43,076 nucleotides of DNA from Candidatus Muiribacterium halophilum (lineage in GTDB: Bacteria; Muiribacteriota; Muiribacteriia; Muiribacteriales; Muiribacteriaceae): assembly GCA_002869225.1 (NCBI GenBank), contig PKTG01000116.1, positions 1 to 43,076 of the forward strand, in the 5' to 3' direction. The position numbers and the translations under genes were made by a program. Below the pieces are notes generated by a model. That model ran no database searches, was not told the DNA's origin, and saw only the letters and a list, made by a program, of their open reading frames with translations. Every line of letters begins with the position of its first letter. Position 1 is the first letter of the stretch. Below, piece by piece: positions 16,959 through 25,212 of the stretch.

Positions 16959-18029
16959 ATGGTTAGAGAGGGCTTCTTTTTTAGATTCCTGATAGTTTTA
17001 TTTTGTATATTTTCTTTGATCGGTTGTTCTGATGAAAAACAAAAAGATAAAGTAGTAGAAAATAAAAAGATATCCTTTGATAAAGATATTTTCAAGGATA
17101 TTGATTTTTATATAAGAGAAGGAATGCCAGACAAGGCTTTAAAAATAATTGATAAATATCCTGAAAATAAAGAACTTCTTGAAAAGAAAATTTTTATACT
17201 TTATAAAAAAGGTCAATATTCAAAAGTCGTAGAGATAGCAAAAGATCTACTAGATCAAGAGCAATCAGTAAGTGCAATAAATACCCTTGCTAAAGTGTTT
17301 TACTTGACACGTAACTTCAATGAGTTTGAAAAATATGCTCGTCTTTTAAACGATGAACAAACGGATGAAGAATTAAGAAGAATGCGTGAAAGCTATCAAA
17401 AGATAGTAAAAGAAGGGAAAGAAGATGATCAGAAGACTATGATGAAACTCGTCAGGAAAGCTAGTGAAAAATATAATTCTAGAGATTATCTTGACTGTAT
17501 AATGATATTAAAGGATGTGATGAAAAAATATAATATCATATACGAACCTGGTAATATTTCTGTTTTAAGAGATTCATATATATATCTTGCAAGAGCTTCT
17601 TATAAATTTAATAACATCGATGATTCAATTTTTTATTATAGGAAAGCCCTGGAGACCGATGAAAAAAGTGTTCAGGCGATGCAAGGACTTGGAAAACTCT
17701 TTCTCGAAAGAGGTAGGAATAATAAAGCTTTGGAACTCTTCAAGGAATCCTGGAAGTTGACACAGGATGTAGAATCTTATGGAAACATGGGTCTTTGTTA
17801 TATGAATATGAAAGATTATCATAAAGCTCTTCCTATACTTGAAGAGATGTACAATATCAAGAAAAAAGATCTTAATGCTATGTATAATCTGTTTTTGTGT
17901 TATTTTGCTTTGGATATGGATTTTGAATTAAAAAAACTTGGTACTGAAATACTAAGAGAGGCACCGGTAAACTCAGACATCTATGATTCTGTAAGAACAA
18001 CTTTAAAAGAAAAGATGTTAAACAACTAA
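16959..18029 (+). CDS. TPR-repeat lipoprotein
   Basis: A 356-aa lipoprotein: the hydrophobic signal ends at lipobox SLIGC (Cys about 23), followed by a Lys/Glu-rich linker. From about residue 50 onward the protein is helical with tetratricopeptide-like units, clearest near 205-320 (SIFYYRKALETDEKSVQAMQ, LGKLFLERGRNNKALELF, YGNMGLCYMNMKDYHKALPI). TPRs bind partner proteins; the partner is not known. AAAGGA six bases before ATG supports the start. It forms an apparent operon with another exported TPR protein and a polytopic membrane protein. Confidence 0.8.
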   Translation: MVREGFFFRFLIVLFCIFSLIGCSDEKQKDKVVENKKISFDKDIFKDIDFYIREGMPDKALKIIDKYPENKELLEKKIFILYKKGQYSKVVEIAKDLLDQEQSVSAINTLAKVFYLTRNFNEFEKYARLLNDEQTDEELRRMRESYQKIVKEGKEDDQKTMMKLVRKASEKYNSRDYLDCIMILKDVMKKYNIIYEPGNISVLRDSYIYLARASYKFNNIDDSIFYYRKALETDEKSVQAMQGLGKLFLERGRNNKALELFKESWKLTQDVESYGNMGLCYMNMKDYHKALPILEEMYNIKKKDLNAMYNLFLCYFALDMDFELKKLGTEILREAPVNSDIYDSVRTTLKEKMLNN

Positions 18030-18064
18030 CTGAAAAACTATTTTTTCTTAAAAAAGGAATTTAT

Positions 18065-19714
18065 ATGAGATATTATTCGCTCTTTATTTTGATCTCTTTT
18101 GTCATTAGTATTAATGCGGAGATCCCTGATATTAAAAAATTATGGAAAAAATATGACTATAATTCGTCATCTTCAACTATGTCTATTCAGAAGCAAAACA
18201 ATAATTCAAAATCAAAACTTGATAGTGCTGCAGAGTTGGTCAAGAACGGAGATTATTCAAAAGCTCTGAAGATATATGAAGGGCTTCTTAATAAGAATGT
18301 AAGATCTTCACATATACATACAGCTATAGGGTATTGTTTCGAGAAGATGGGAAATATTGAAAATGCGATAGCTTTTTATACTAAAGCTATAGGTCTTACT
18401 CCTGTTGACCCTAATGCTTATAACAACCTTGCTTATCTTACAGCGGATAGAGCTGCAACTCCAGATGAGGTCTTTCCATCAATAAAATTAATAGATACAG
18501 CGTTAAAATATGCAAAAGGAAATCTGAAGTATAATCAGACAAAACTGTTTATTTTGAAAAAAGCATCTTTGATGGATGATTGGGAAGATATAGCTTTAGA
18601 GATACTTAAAAAAAATCCGAATATAAACTCAATAAATATTGAACTTGGTGAATATTATATAAAAAAAGGTGATTATGTTCAGGCAAGATTATTTTTGAAC
18701 AGAGCTCTTCCGGAAAAGAGAGCACAGCAGATCTTAGCTACTATTCCATCTCAAAACAATCAGAAAAAAGAAAGTCAAAATGAAAATAAAGTGGATATAA
18801 AAAATGATTTTGTAAATTCTGATGAGAAATCACCTTCTGATGATAATATGTCTGAAAACTTTAAAGAATTTCAGCAGGATTATTTAGTACAGATAGCTGA
18901 TGAAGTAAAAAACAAAGAAGATGAAAAGCAAAAAGAAAAAAATAATGATGTAATAGTTCCAAATCCATCCTCAACCAGTCCGGATATTGTTAGACTTAGG
19001 GTTAATTATGAGGATTCTTTTGATACAGGACTCGATGCTTACAATAATGGAAATTATTCAAAAGCCATGGAATATTTTGAGGATTTTATTAATATATCAA
19101 AAAAGAATAAGAACTTTTCTGAAAAGCTATTAAGAGCGCTAAAATATAAAGGTCTTATACTTACAAAGGAAGGAAACAGTTCAAAGAATATCTGGGGAGA
19201 AATAGATTTTGTAGAATCATGTGTTTTTGTTGATAAAGCAAGAAAACTCAAACAGTCCTCCTCGCTTGAGGCATTAAGAAAACATCTGCTTTCAGGTCTT
19301 AGTAATTCGAATCTTTCCGCTCTTAGAGAGATAATAAGTCAGTCTTTAGCTGTTTTAGAAGGTTATAAAAAGGAAAAAGAGGATATTGAACTTTTCTATG
19401 ACATAGATTTTAAGATTCCTCAAAATATAACAGAAGTCTTTCCATCAAAGACCGCAGAATATTTCACCCAGGGTTATAAAAGTCTTATAGAAAAAAAATA
19501 TACTGAATGTGAAAAATATTTCAAGTTATCTGTAAATAACTCACCGTCATATTTTCCTGGATATTACAATCTCAGCGTATTATCTGTTAAGAATTCAAAA
19601 CTAGTGGATGCTTTGACCTATATAGAACGATCTGAAAGGTATTGTATGTATAACGAACCTTTTTATAAAGATATAAGAAAACTTTATAATGCTTTAAATC
19701 TATATATGCTATGA
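18065..19714 (+). CDS. Exported TPR-repeat protein
   Basis: A 549-aa protein with a signal peptide (about 1-18, ending INA). A first TPR block at about residues 55-230 contains KNGDYSKALKIYEGLLNK and HTAIGYCFEKMGNIENAIAF. A charged, Asn/Lys/Glu/Ser-rich disordered linker (about 235-305) follows. The second helical region (about 315-549) has NNGNYSKAMEYFEDFI and ends with a further TPR pair. AAAGGA precedes the ATG. The end overlaps the next membrane-protein gene by 4 nt. Function unknown; a scaffold in the envelope is the simplest inference. Confidence 0.75.
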   Translation: MRYYSLFILISFVISINAEIPDIKKLWKKYDYNSSSSTMSIQKQNNNSKSKLDSAAELVKNGDYSKALKIYEGLLNKNVRSSHIHTAIGYCFEKMGNIENAIAFYTKAIGLTPVDPNAYNNLAYLTADRAATPDEVFPSIKLIDTALKYAKGNLKYNQTKLFILKKASLMDDWEDIALEILKKNPNINSINIELGEYYIKKGDYVQARLFLNRALPEKRAQQILATIPSQNNQKKESQNENKVDIKNDFVNSDEKSPSDDNMSENFKEFQQDYLVQIADEVKNKEDEKQKEKNNDVIVPNPSSTSPDIVRLRVNYEDSFDTGLDAYNNGNYSKAMEYFEDFINISKKNKNFSEKLLRALKYKGLILTKEGNSSKNIWGEIDFVESCVFVDKARKLKQSSSLEALRKHLLSGLSNSNLSALREIISQSLAVLEGYKKEKEDIELFYDIDFKIPQNITEVFPSKTAEYFTQGYKSLIEKKYTECEKYFKLSVNNSPSYFPGYYNLSVLSVKNSKLVDALTYIERSERYCMYNEPFYKDIRKLYNALNLYML

Positions 19715-20751
19715 AAAAAAAATACGAGATATTTTCCGGGCTAACTTCAGGTCTTTTGCATTCAATGTTCTTTCTTTATGTAATACCTCTTTTTTATATT
19801 CTTGGCGAGGAAGATCACTCGTTTTCTAAGATAAATTCAGTTATTGGAATTTCAATTCTTATAGGTGGATTATCTGGAATTTTATTATATAAAAAATTAA
19901 AGATAACAACTGAAAGTATTTATATTTATTCCATGATAACGATGTTTTTAAGTACAGCTTTTTTTTCATGGATACCGGAACGTCTTCTTATTTATCTTTT
20001 AGGTATTGTATTTTTTGCTGATTCATTAAGGTTTATAAGGACCCCTGTCGATCAAATGGGCATAATCAAATATGCTCTATATTACATGTTTGGATGGTTG
20101 TTTATTTCATTGCTGTTTTCCTTTGTTCCGCTTTTTAAGGATATAAGATGGTTCTTTCTTTTAATGAGATTTTTTTCATTTTATCTTATTGTGATGATCT
20201 TTCAATTTATGGGTGAGTATAGGAGAAGAAAATCTAGTAAAGTAAATTATGAAATAAAATACAAAAGCAGATTAGATTTTTTCAATCTAATCCTTAGATT
20301 TGCAGTAATTACTCTTCTATCTATTGGAAGAGGCTTCTTTATTTCTGATTCACTATCTGGATTTTATGAAAGGATATTTTTGATCTCTTTAATTACCTTT
20401 ATTGTTTTTGTAATTATTGAAAAAAGTAATTGTAAACTTTGTTTTGGGAATAAAAGGATGGTAACTTATATTGATTCTTTTGTTTTGATAATCATATTGA
20501 CATCAATAATCAAAGAAAATCTGATAGATCCTGTTCCTATTTCTTTTCTTTATTTGATAGCTTGTTTGGATTCTGGAACAAAAAGAATTAATAGAATATT
20601 TATAAGGATATTATATTTTTCTATGATATTCTTTTCTGTGATTTTTTATCAGAAAATAACAGAGAGTTTTTTTAATAACAAAGAACTGATAGTTTCCTCA
20701 ACTATCTTAAGTCTTATTATTTTGGTATTAGATCTTTTTAAAAAAGATTAA
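19711..20751 (+). CDS. Polytopic inner-membrane protein of unknown function
   Basis: A 346-aa protein with about ten hydrophobic segments spread over its whole length, short charged loops and no signal peptide. I recognise no family motif. It starts in an ATGA overlap with the exported TPR gene, so the lipoprotein, TPR protein and this membrane protein are probably made together and may form an envelope complex. Its stop overlaps tail-to-tail with a small minus-strand gene. Confidence 0.65.
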   Translation: MKKKYEIFSGLTSGLLHSMFFLYVIPLFYILGEEDHSFSKINSVIGISILIGGLSGILLYKKLKITTESIYIYSMITMFLSTAFFSWIPERLLIYLLGIVFFADSLRFIRTPVDQMGIIKYALYYMFGWLFISLLFSFVPLFKDIRWFFLLMRFFSFYLIVMIFQFMGEYRRRKSSKVNYEIKYKSRLDFFNLILRFAVITLLSIGRGFFISDSLSGFYERIFLISLITFIVFVIIEKSNCKLCFGNKRMVTYIDSFVLIIILTSIIKENLIDPVPISFLYLIACLDSGTKRINRIFIRILYFSMIFFSVIFYQKITESFFNNKELIVSSTILSLIILVLDLFKKD

Positions 20752-20870
20752 TCCATTCTTTCAAGTCTGTTTACTTCTTCGATAAGCTGATCAAGGGTAA
20801 GTTCTCTTTTGCAGAATCTCTGCCATAGAACATCAACTTTACTTTTCAGTTCATTAAATCTCTTATCCAT
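20748..20870 (-). CDS. Small 40-aa protein of unknown function
   Basis: On the minus strand an ATG at 20870 is preceded, seven bases away, by a strong GGAGG. The reading frame is 40 codons: MDKRFNELKSKVDVLW, QRFCKRELTLDQLIEEVNRL, ERMD. It is amphipathic and helix-forming, with heptad-spaced Leu/Val/Ile, and contains one Cys. It runs divergently from aroF and ends inside the stop codon of the membrane-protein gene. No family recognised. The ribosome site and protein-like composition make it likely real. Confidence 0.6.
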   Translation of the reverse strand: MDKRFNELKSKVDVLWQRFCKRELTLDQLIEEVNRLERMD

Positions 20871-20936
20871 ATTCTACCTCCAGATAAACTAGTATATTAA
20901 ACTTATCGGAATTAATTGCTTTTGAATTAATAATAA

Positions 20937-20965
20937 TTGAACTTAATTGATGCCTTTGATATGAT
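20937..20965 (+). promoter_or_regulatory. Promoter of aroF, predicting a leaderless transcript
   Basis: TTGAAC (20937-20942), 17 bases, TATGAT (20960-20965). Only six bases separate the -10 element from the aroF ATG at 20972, which would therefore be at or next to the transcription start. No Shine-Dalgarno is present before that ATG. Confidence 0.6.
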
Positions 20966-20971
20966 TTAATC

Positions 20972-21973
20972 ATGATAATAGTACTTAAGAAGAATATTTC
21001 GAAAAAAGAAAAAGAAGATATAATAAGTCGTATACATTCCTGCGGGCTTACCCCTCATATTTCTCAGGGAACTGAGAGAACAATAATAGGTGTTGTTGGG
21101 GACGAAAGAATACTTCAAGCAAAACCTATGGATGGTATGAAAGGCATAGAGAAGATAATAAACATTCTTAAACCCTATAAACTAGTTAGTCGCGATTTTA
21201 AAAAAGAGGATACTGTAATAAATATTAAAGGAAGAAAGATAGGTGGGGGAGATTTTTCTGTCATAGCAGGTCCGTGTTCTGTTGAAAGTGAAGAGCAGAT
21301 GATGATGACAGCAGAGTATCTTTCGAAAAAAGGCATAAGTTTTTTAAGAGGTGGAGCTTTTAAGCCGAGAACATCTCCATATTCCTTCCAGGGTCTTGGA
21401 AGAGAAGGGCTTGAGTTCATGAAGAGAGCAGCAAGTAAATATGATATGCTGATTGTAAGTGAGATCATGGATGCTCAGGATATTGAACTTCTTTATGATT
21501 TTGTGGATATATTTCAGGTTGGCGCAAGGAATATGCAAAACTTCATACTTCTTCAGGAACTTGGAGCGATAGATAAACCTATACTTTTAAAACGAGGTAT
21601 GTCCTCGACTTTAAAAGAATGGTTAATGGCAGCTGAATATATTATGTTAAAAGGAAATTCAAATATAATCCTCTGTGAAAGAGGAATCAGGACTTTTGAG
21701 GATTATACAAGGAACACTCTTGATCTTTCAGCTGTAATAGCTGCAAAGAACATCTCCCATCTTCCCGTGTTTGTTGACCCTTCACATGGAACTGGTCGTA
21801 AAGAGATGATTCTTCCTATGTCTCTTGCTTCAAAAGTTATAGGAGCTGATGGCGTTATGGTAGAAGTACATCCGAATCCTGAAAAAGCTCTTTCAGATTC
21901 TGCACAATCGATGGATTTCAATGAGTTTGATGATATGTTTTCTAAACTGGAAGGATTTAAATGGCCCGTTTAA
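20972..21973 (+). CDS. aroF: 3-deoxy-7-phosphoheptulonate (DAHP) synthase, class I-beta with regulatory N-domain
   Basis: A 333-aa enzyme that condenses phosphoenolpyruvate and erythrose-4-phosphate, the first step of aromatic amino acid synthesis. It closely follows the Thermotoga-type layout: an N-terminal ferredoxin-like regulatory domain (about 1-70, including SQGTERTIIGVVGD), then the TIM barrel with IAGPCSVES, RGGAFKPRTSPYSFQGLG, QVGARNMQNF, LLKRGM, LCERGIRTFE, FVDPSHGTGR and VEVHPNPEKALSD. The start aligns with family N-termini but lacks a ribosome site and lies at the predicted +1. The N-domain implies feedback control by an aromatic amino acid. The end overlaps the next gene by 13 nt. 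Confidence 0.96.
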   Translation: MIIVLKKNISKKEKEDIISRIHSCGLTPHISQGTERTIIGVVGDERILQAKPMDGMKGIEKIINILKPYKLVSRDFKKEDTVINIKGRKIGGGDFSVIAGPCSVESEEQMMMTAEYLSKKGISFLRGGAFKPRTSPYSFQGLGREGLEFMKRAASKYDMLIVSEIMDAQDIELLYDFVDIFQVGARNMQNFILLQELGAIDKPILLKRGMSSTLKEWLMAAEYIMLKGNSNIILCERGIRTFEDYTRNTLDLSAVIAAKNISHLPVFVDPSHGTGRKEMILPMSLASKVIGADGVMVEVHPNPEKALSDSAQSMDFNEFDDMFSKLEGFKWPV

Positions 21974-22680
21974 GCAAACAGGTCTTTAACTGTATAAAAA
22001 AATATTCACTTATCGAGAAGGGTGATAAAGTCGCTGTAGGAGTTTCCGGCGGTAAAGATAGTATGTCGCTTCTTTCTCTTATTCATCCCTTTAGAGAAAA
22101 ACTCGGATTTTCCCTAACCGCTATTCATATTACGCTTAGAGAAGAACATCCATCAGAGTGGATAAAAGAGCTCAAATTGTTTTGTAAAAATAAAGAAATA
22201 GAATTAATAATCAAAAAGACTAATATTCTAGATTATTTGGATAGATTGAAACTAAAAAAAGATGTTTGCTTTTTATGTGCTCATAACAGAAGAAAAGAAA
22301 TTTTTTTAAAGATGCAGGAGCTTGGAATAGACAAGCTTGCCTTAGGACATCATAAGGATGATGCTATAGAGACTTTCCTTATGAACATATTTTATTCGTC
22401 ACAGACCTGCACTATGATGCCAAAACAGTATCTTTTTAAAGGAAAGATAAAATTAATCAGACCTTTGTATACGACAAAGGAAAAGAGTCTTATAAGTTAT
22501 AGTGAAAGACATAAGATACCGGTCTTTGATTATGGTTGTTCAAACTCATGTGAATCGAAGCGTTTTCATGTAAAGCAGTTTTTAAAGACGCTTGAAAAAG
22601 ATAATAGAAGGGTACCAGCAAATATATTTAGGGCAATGCACAACATAAACCTTGAGTATTTACCATATGATTTTGACTAA
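21961..22680 (+). CDS. TtcA-like tRNA thiolation PP-loop ATPase
   Basis: A 239-aa PP-loop protein. VAVGVSGGKDSMSLLSLIHP at about residues 21-40 is the ATP pyrophosphatase signature. CFLCAHNRRK at about 100 supplies the first Cys pair, GHHKDDAIETFLMN follows at about 128, and a second Cys pair comes at about 193 (YGCSNSCESKRF). This matches TtcA, which makes 2-thiocytidine at tRNA position 32 using an Fe-S cluster. The second pair is C-x3-C rather than the usual CxxC, so the exact modification is uncertain and no symbol is given. It starts inside the last codons of aroF. Confidence 0.8.
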   Translation: MARLSKQVFNCIKKYSLIEKGDKVAVGVSGGKDSMSLLSLIHPFREKLGFSLTAIHITLREEHPSEWIKELKLFCKNKEIELIIKKTNILDYLDRLKLKKDVCFLCAHNRRKEIFLKMQELGIDKLALGHHKDDAIETFLMNIFYSSQTCTMMPKQYLFKGKIKLIRPLYTTKEKSLISYSERHKIPVFDYGCSNSCESKRFHVKQFLKTLEKDNRRVPANIFRAMHNINLEYLPYDFD

Positions 22681-22696
22681 AAGCAGAGAACAAATA

Positions 22697-22844
22697 ACAT
22701 GAAGCGTAAAGAGTGAAGGGAAATGGGTAAGAGCAGTGAACAGTGGAACAGGAAACAGGGAACTGGGGTGAAGCTGGATTTTGGTTTTTGGGAAAAAATC
22801 CGACCCTAACCCCTAACCCCTAACCCCTAACTCCTAATCCCTGA
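22697..22844. repeat. Composite intergenic heptad repeats with telomere-like CCCCTAA tract
   Basis: The 263-bp gap before speD contains no gene. It opens with degenerate TGAAGCG / GTGAAGG / CAGTGAAC / ACAGGGAAC words (22697-22771). A short GGATTTT...AAAATCC inverted repeat (22776-22801) follows. Then come uninterrupted heptads ACCCTAA, CCCCTAA x3, CTCCTAA, TCCCTGA (22803-22844). The minus strand reads TTAGGGG repeats with four G-runs in a row, able to form a G-quadruplex. Confidence 0.8.
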
Positions 22845-22876
22845 TTTTTTGATTTGGTACTTGGTTTTTTCAGAGT

Positions 22877-22905
22877 TTGTATTTGTGTTAAAATAATTTT
22901 ATTAT
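22877..22905 (+). promoter_or_regulatory. Promoter of the speD-speE operon
   Basis: TTGTAT (22877-22882), 17 bases, TATTAT (22900-22905), followed by a 44-base leader with AGGAGG. It lies immediately after the repeat tract. Confidence 0.6.
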
Positions 22906-22949
22906 GTGTTCACTTAAAATTTATATGAATATTTAGGAGGAATTTGAGT

Positions 22950-23399
22950 ATGGAGGCTTTAGGCTATCATGTAATGTTAGAGCTTTACGATTGTGACAGA
23001 GAGATATTAAACGACAGACATAAGATTGAAGAGTATATGCTTATGGCAGCAAAAAAAGCTGGAGCGACGATAATAGAGACGGCTTTTCATCATTTTAATC
23101 CACAGGGAGTCAGCGGTGTTGTAGTGATTGCTGAATCTCATCTGGCTATACACACATGGCCTGAATTTGGATATGCTGCGGTAGACGTCTTTACTTGCGG
23201 TCATACTGTTGATACCTTTACTGCGTATAGATATCTTAAAGAAAAATTTGGAGCACAGATCGTTAAGACTTATGAGCTCAAACGTGGTGAGTTGTTTAAA
23301 CCGAACATGATAGCAAGGGAACATGAACTTAAGGTTGAAAAACTCGATTTTGAGAAACAGGTTGAAGATAAAAGTTTAGGAGTGATGGAAAATGCTTGA
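22950..23399 (+). CDS. speD: S-adenosylmethionine decarboxylase proenzyme SpeD
   Basis: About 149 aa, prokaryotic class 1B AdoMet decarboxylase. [20 protein letters not shown] contains the self-cleavage site between Glu62 and Ser63; Ser63 becomes the pyruvoyl cofactor. FTCG supplies the catalytic Cys at residue 83. Starting at ATG 22950, nine bases after AGGAGG, puts the cleavage Ser at 63, as in characterised homologues; a TTG at 22944 is too close to the ribosome site. The C-terminal tail (about 30 residues) is longer than usual and Lys/Glu-rich. It supplies decarboxylated AdoMet to SpeE, whose gene overlaps by 8 nt. Confidence 0.95.
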   Translation: MEALGYHVMLELYDCDREILNDRHKIEEYMLMAAKKAGATIIETAFHHFNPQGVSGVVVIAESHLAIHTWPEFGYAAVDVFTCGHTVDTFTAYRYLKEKFGAQIVKTYELKRGELFKPNMIAREHELKVEKLDFEKQVEDKSLGVMENA

Positions 23400-24243
23400 T
23401 GCTGGAAAGATAAGATTTTCAGAAAACCATACAGATGATTACGGTATATTTATAGATTCTCAGGAGATACTTTACTCTAAAAAAAGTAAATATCAGTTGG
23501 TTGAAGTATTAAAGACGAATACTTGGGGAAATCTACTACTTCTTGATAGAAATATTATGACTTCAGAGCGTGATGAGTTTATATATCATGAGACTATAAC
23601 CCAAGTGGCTATGCATTCAAGTGATGCAAAAAGGATACTTGTCATCGGTGGTGGAGATGGTGGTACGATAAGAGAACTTTTAAAGCATGAAAGAGTTGAG
23701 AAAGTCGTACTTGTTGAAATAGATGGAGAAGTCATAGAGGTTTGTAAGGAATATTTTCCTTCCATAGCATGTAGTTTTAATGATCCGAGACTCGATCTTA
23801 GAGTTGAAGATGGAATAAGGTTTGTCAAAGAATGTAATGAAAAATTTGATATTGTCATAATTGATTCTTCCGATCCATTTGGTCCGGCTGAAGGGCTTTT
23901 CAGAGTAGAATTTTATAATGCATGTAAATCGCTTCTTAATGAAGGTGGAATACTTGTATGTCAGGCTGGAAATGCTTTTATGACGGATGAATCAGTTATA
24001 GCTTTTTCAAATCTTTCAAAGGTCTTCAAAAACACCGAATATTTTCTTGCACCAATTTTGACTTATGGTGGGTTATGGGGGTTTGTATATGCTTCTGATG
24101 AAAAACAATCACAAAAAGACTTTAATGAAGATTATTATAATAGTACAGGAATAGAATTTAAATATTATTCAAAAGATATTCACAAAGGAATTTTTGCTTT
24201 ACCTCCTTTTTTGATTAAAAAATTAAACAACGAAAAGGATTGA
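23392..24243 (+). CDS. speE: Spermidine synthase (polyamine aminopropyltransferase) SpeE
   Basis: A 283-aa aminopropyltransferase. The N-terminal beta domain ends with [20 protein letters not shown]. The Rossmann fold carries the dcAdoMet-binding [19 protein letters not shown], the acidic residue in VLVEIDGEV, and the catalytic [15 protein letters not shown]. The C-terminal [16 protein letters not shown] matches family ends. It transfers aminopropyl from the SpeD product to putrescine. It overlaps speD by 8 nt, giving strong coupling. No putrescine-producing gene is in the window. Confidence 0.96.
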   Translation: MLDAGKIRFSENHTDDYGIFIDSQEILYSKKSKYQLVEVLKTNTWGNLLLLDRNIMTSERDEFIYHETITQVAMHSSDAKRILVIGGGDGGTIRELLKHERVEKVVLVEIDGEVIEVCKEYFPSIACSFNDPRLDLRVEDGIRFVKECNEKFDIVIIDSSDPFGPAEGLFRVEFYNACKSLLNEGGILVCQAGNAFMTDESVIAFSNLSKVFKNTEYFLAPILTYGGLWGFVYASDEKQSQKDFNEDYYNSTGIEFKYYSKDIHKGIFALPPFLIKKLNNEKD

Positions 24244-24245
24244 AC

Positions 24246-24707
24246 TTGAAGTTAGCAAAAGAAATAGCAATTTTTTTTATAATAATCGTCCTCATAATAA
24301 CGGGGGCGATATTTTTTATGAAGAAAAACTTTTCAAATGGTCCTAAACCAATAGAAATAAAAGAAAAACAAATCACTAAAGAGGCTCAAAAAGATAAAAA
24401 AGAACAAGAGTTTTTGTCCAAAAAACATGACACTATGGAAGGTGTTATCATTGAGACTTCAAATCTAGATACGGTTATTCATCTTAAATGTAAAAAGGGG
24501 CAGTATATAGCTGAAATAATAAAAGATATTGGTGAAAAATATTCTGTTAAGTTTAAGATGAACACGGATGAGATAGAAGAAAAAATAGATATATCTATGG
24601 ATATTAAAGGTGTGACAATTAAGGAGATGCTTGAAATCCTTCTTGGTAATCAGGCTTATTTTTGGTATGACAAAGGGACAGAGATAATCATCATGAGGAA
24701 AAGATGA
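24246..24707 (+). CDS. Membrane-anchored protein with a secretin/TonB short N-terminal-like domain
   Basis: About 153 aa. Residues about 3-27 form a single membrane anchor, followed by a charged Lys/Glu/Gln linker. The C-terminal 75 residues (IIKDIGEKYSVKFKMNTDEI, MDIKGVTIKEMLEILL, then FWYDKGTEIIIMRKR) have the beta-alpha-beta pattern of STN/N0 domains found before secretins and TonB receptors. I chose TTG 24246, six bases after AAAGGA, over TTG 24240, which is too close. It sits between speE (TGA at 24241-24243) and the next gene (overlapping by 4 nt). A role in a secretin-like complex is inferred from the fold only. Confidence 0.6.
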   Translation: MKLAKEIAIFFIIIVLIITGAIFFMKKNFSNGPKPIEIKEKQITKEAQKDKKEQEFLSKKHDTMEGVIIETSNLDTVIHLKCKKGQYIAEIIKDIGEKYSVKFKMNTDEIEEKIDISMDIKGVTIKEMLEILLGNQAYFWYDKGTEIIIMRKR

Positions 24708-25132
24708 AGAAATGTGTAATATGTGGTGGTAATATAGAAGATCAAAATGAGAATATCTGTGGAAGCACGAGATGTTTTGTAGAGAACGAGTTAAATAAAA
24801 GAAAAAAACTTAATCGTGTAAAGATACTTCATGATACTTTAAGAGTAAAAGGATCCAAAGTCATCAATCTTTTCCCTTCCAGGCCTTGGACATCGAGTTG
24901 TGTCGATAATCTCTTTGAGAACATGATGAAAAAATGGACTGTTCAGAAGACATCCAAAGAAACTAAAAGAGAAGAAGATGAGATAAAATTTATGCAAAAC
25001 GCGATAAAGAGAATAGGTTATGAAAATCTAAAAAAAGTTCTTGTTAAAATCGAAAAATCAAAAAAAGACATTAGTGTCGAAAAAGAGTGGCTTCGGCAGG
25101 TAGGGCTATATAACTTCTTTACCTTTAAATAA
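24704..25132 (+). CDS. Small protein with N-terminal zinc-ribbon-like cysteines
   Basis: 142 aa, soluble and basic. Cys4-x2-Cys7 and Cys19-x4-Cys24 (KKCVICGGN and then ICGSTRCF) suggest a zinc-binding knuckle. The remainder is helical and Lys/Glu-rich, with a WLRQVGLYNFF C-terminus. It begins in an ATGA overlap with the STN-like protein. No family is recognised. The tail overlaps a minus-strand 27-aa gene. Confidence 0.65.
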   Translation: MKKCVICGGNIEDQNENICGSTRCFVENELNKRKKLNRVKILHDTLRVKGSKVINLFPSRPWTSSCVDNLFENMMKKWTVQKTSKETKREEDEIKFMQNAIKRIGYENLKKVLVKIEKSKKDISVEKEWLRQVGLYNFFTFK

Positions 25133-25208
25133 GAAAAACCAATACCAGCACTAATGATGCTATAACTAGATAGGATAGATCTGTGAGAATATTTAATAAT
25201 CTTTTCAT
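25125..25208 (-). CDS. Tiny 27-aa single-span membrane peptide
   Basis: Minus-strand ATG at 25208 preceded by AAGGAGGGG at ideal spacing. The peptide is MKRLLNILTDLSYLVIAS followed by LVLVLVFLI: two basic residues, then a continuous hydrophobic helix. This is typical of small membrane proteins. Its ribosome site is the 3' arm of the terminator-like hairpin after the HU-like gene, so its translation may be structure-controlled. It ends inside the stop of the convergent gene. Function unknown. Confidence 0.5.
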   Translation of the reverse strand: MKRLLNILTDLSYLVIASLVLVLVFLI

Positions 25209-25212
25209 AAAA

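Noticed and set aside
22803-22844. CRISPR array or true chromosome telomere
   Set aside because: The units are 7 bp with no spacers, so it is not CRISPR. The tract is internal, short and flanked by ordinary genes, so it is not a chromosome end.
22906-22949. SAM riboswitch upstream of speD
   Set aside because: The leader after the promoter is only 44 bases and contains no recognisable SAM-I, SAM-II or SAM-III core.
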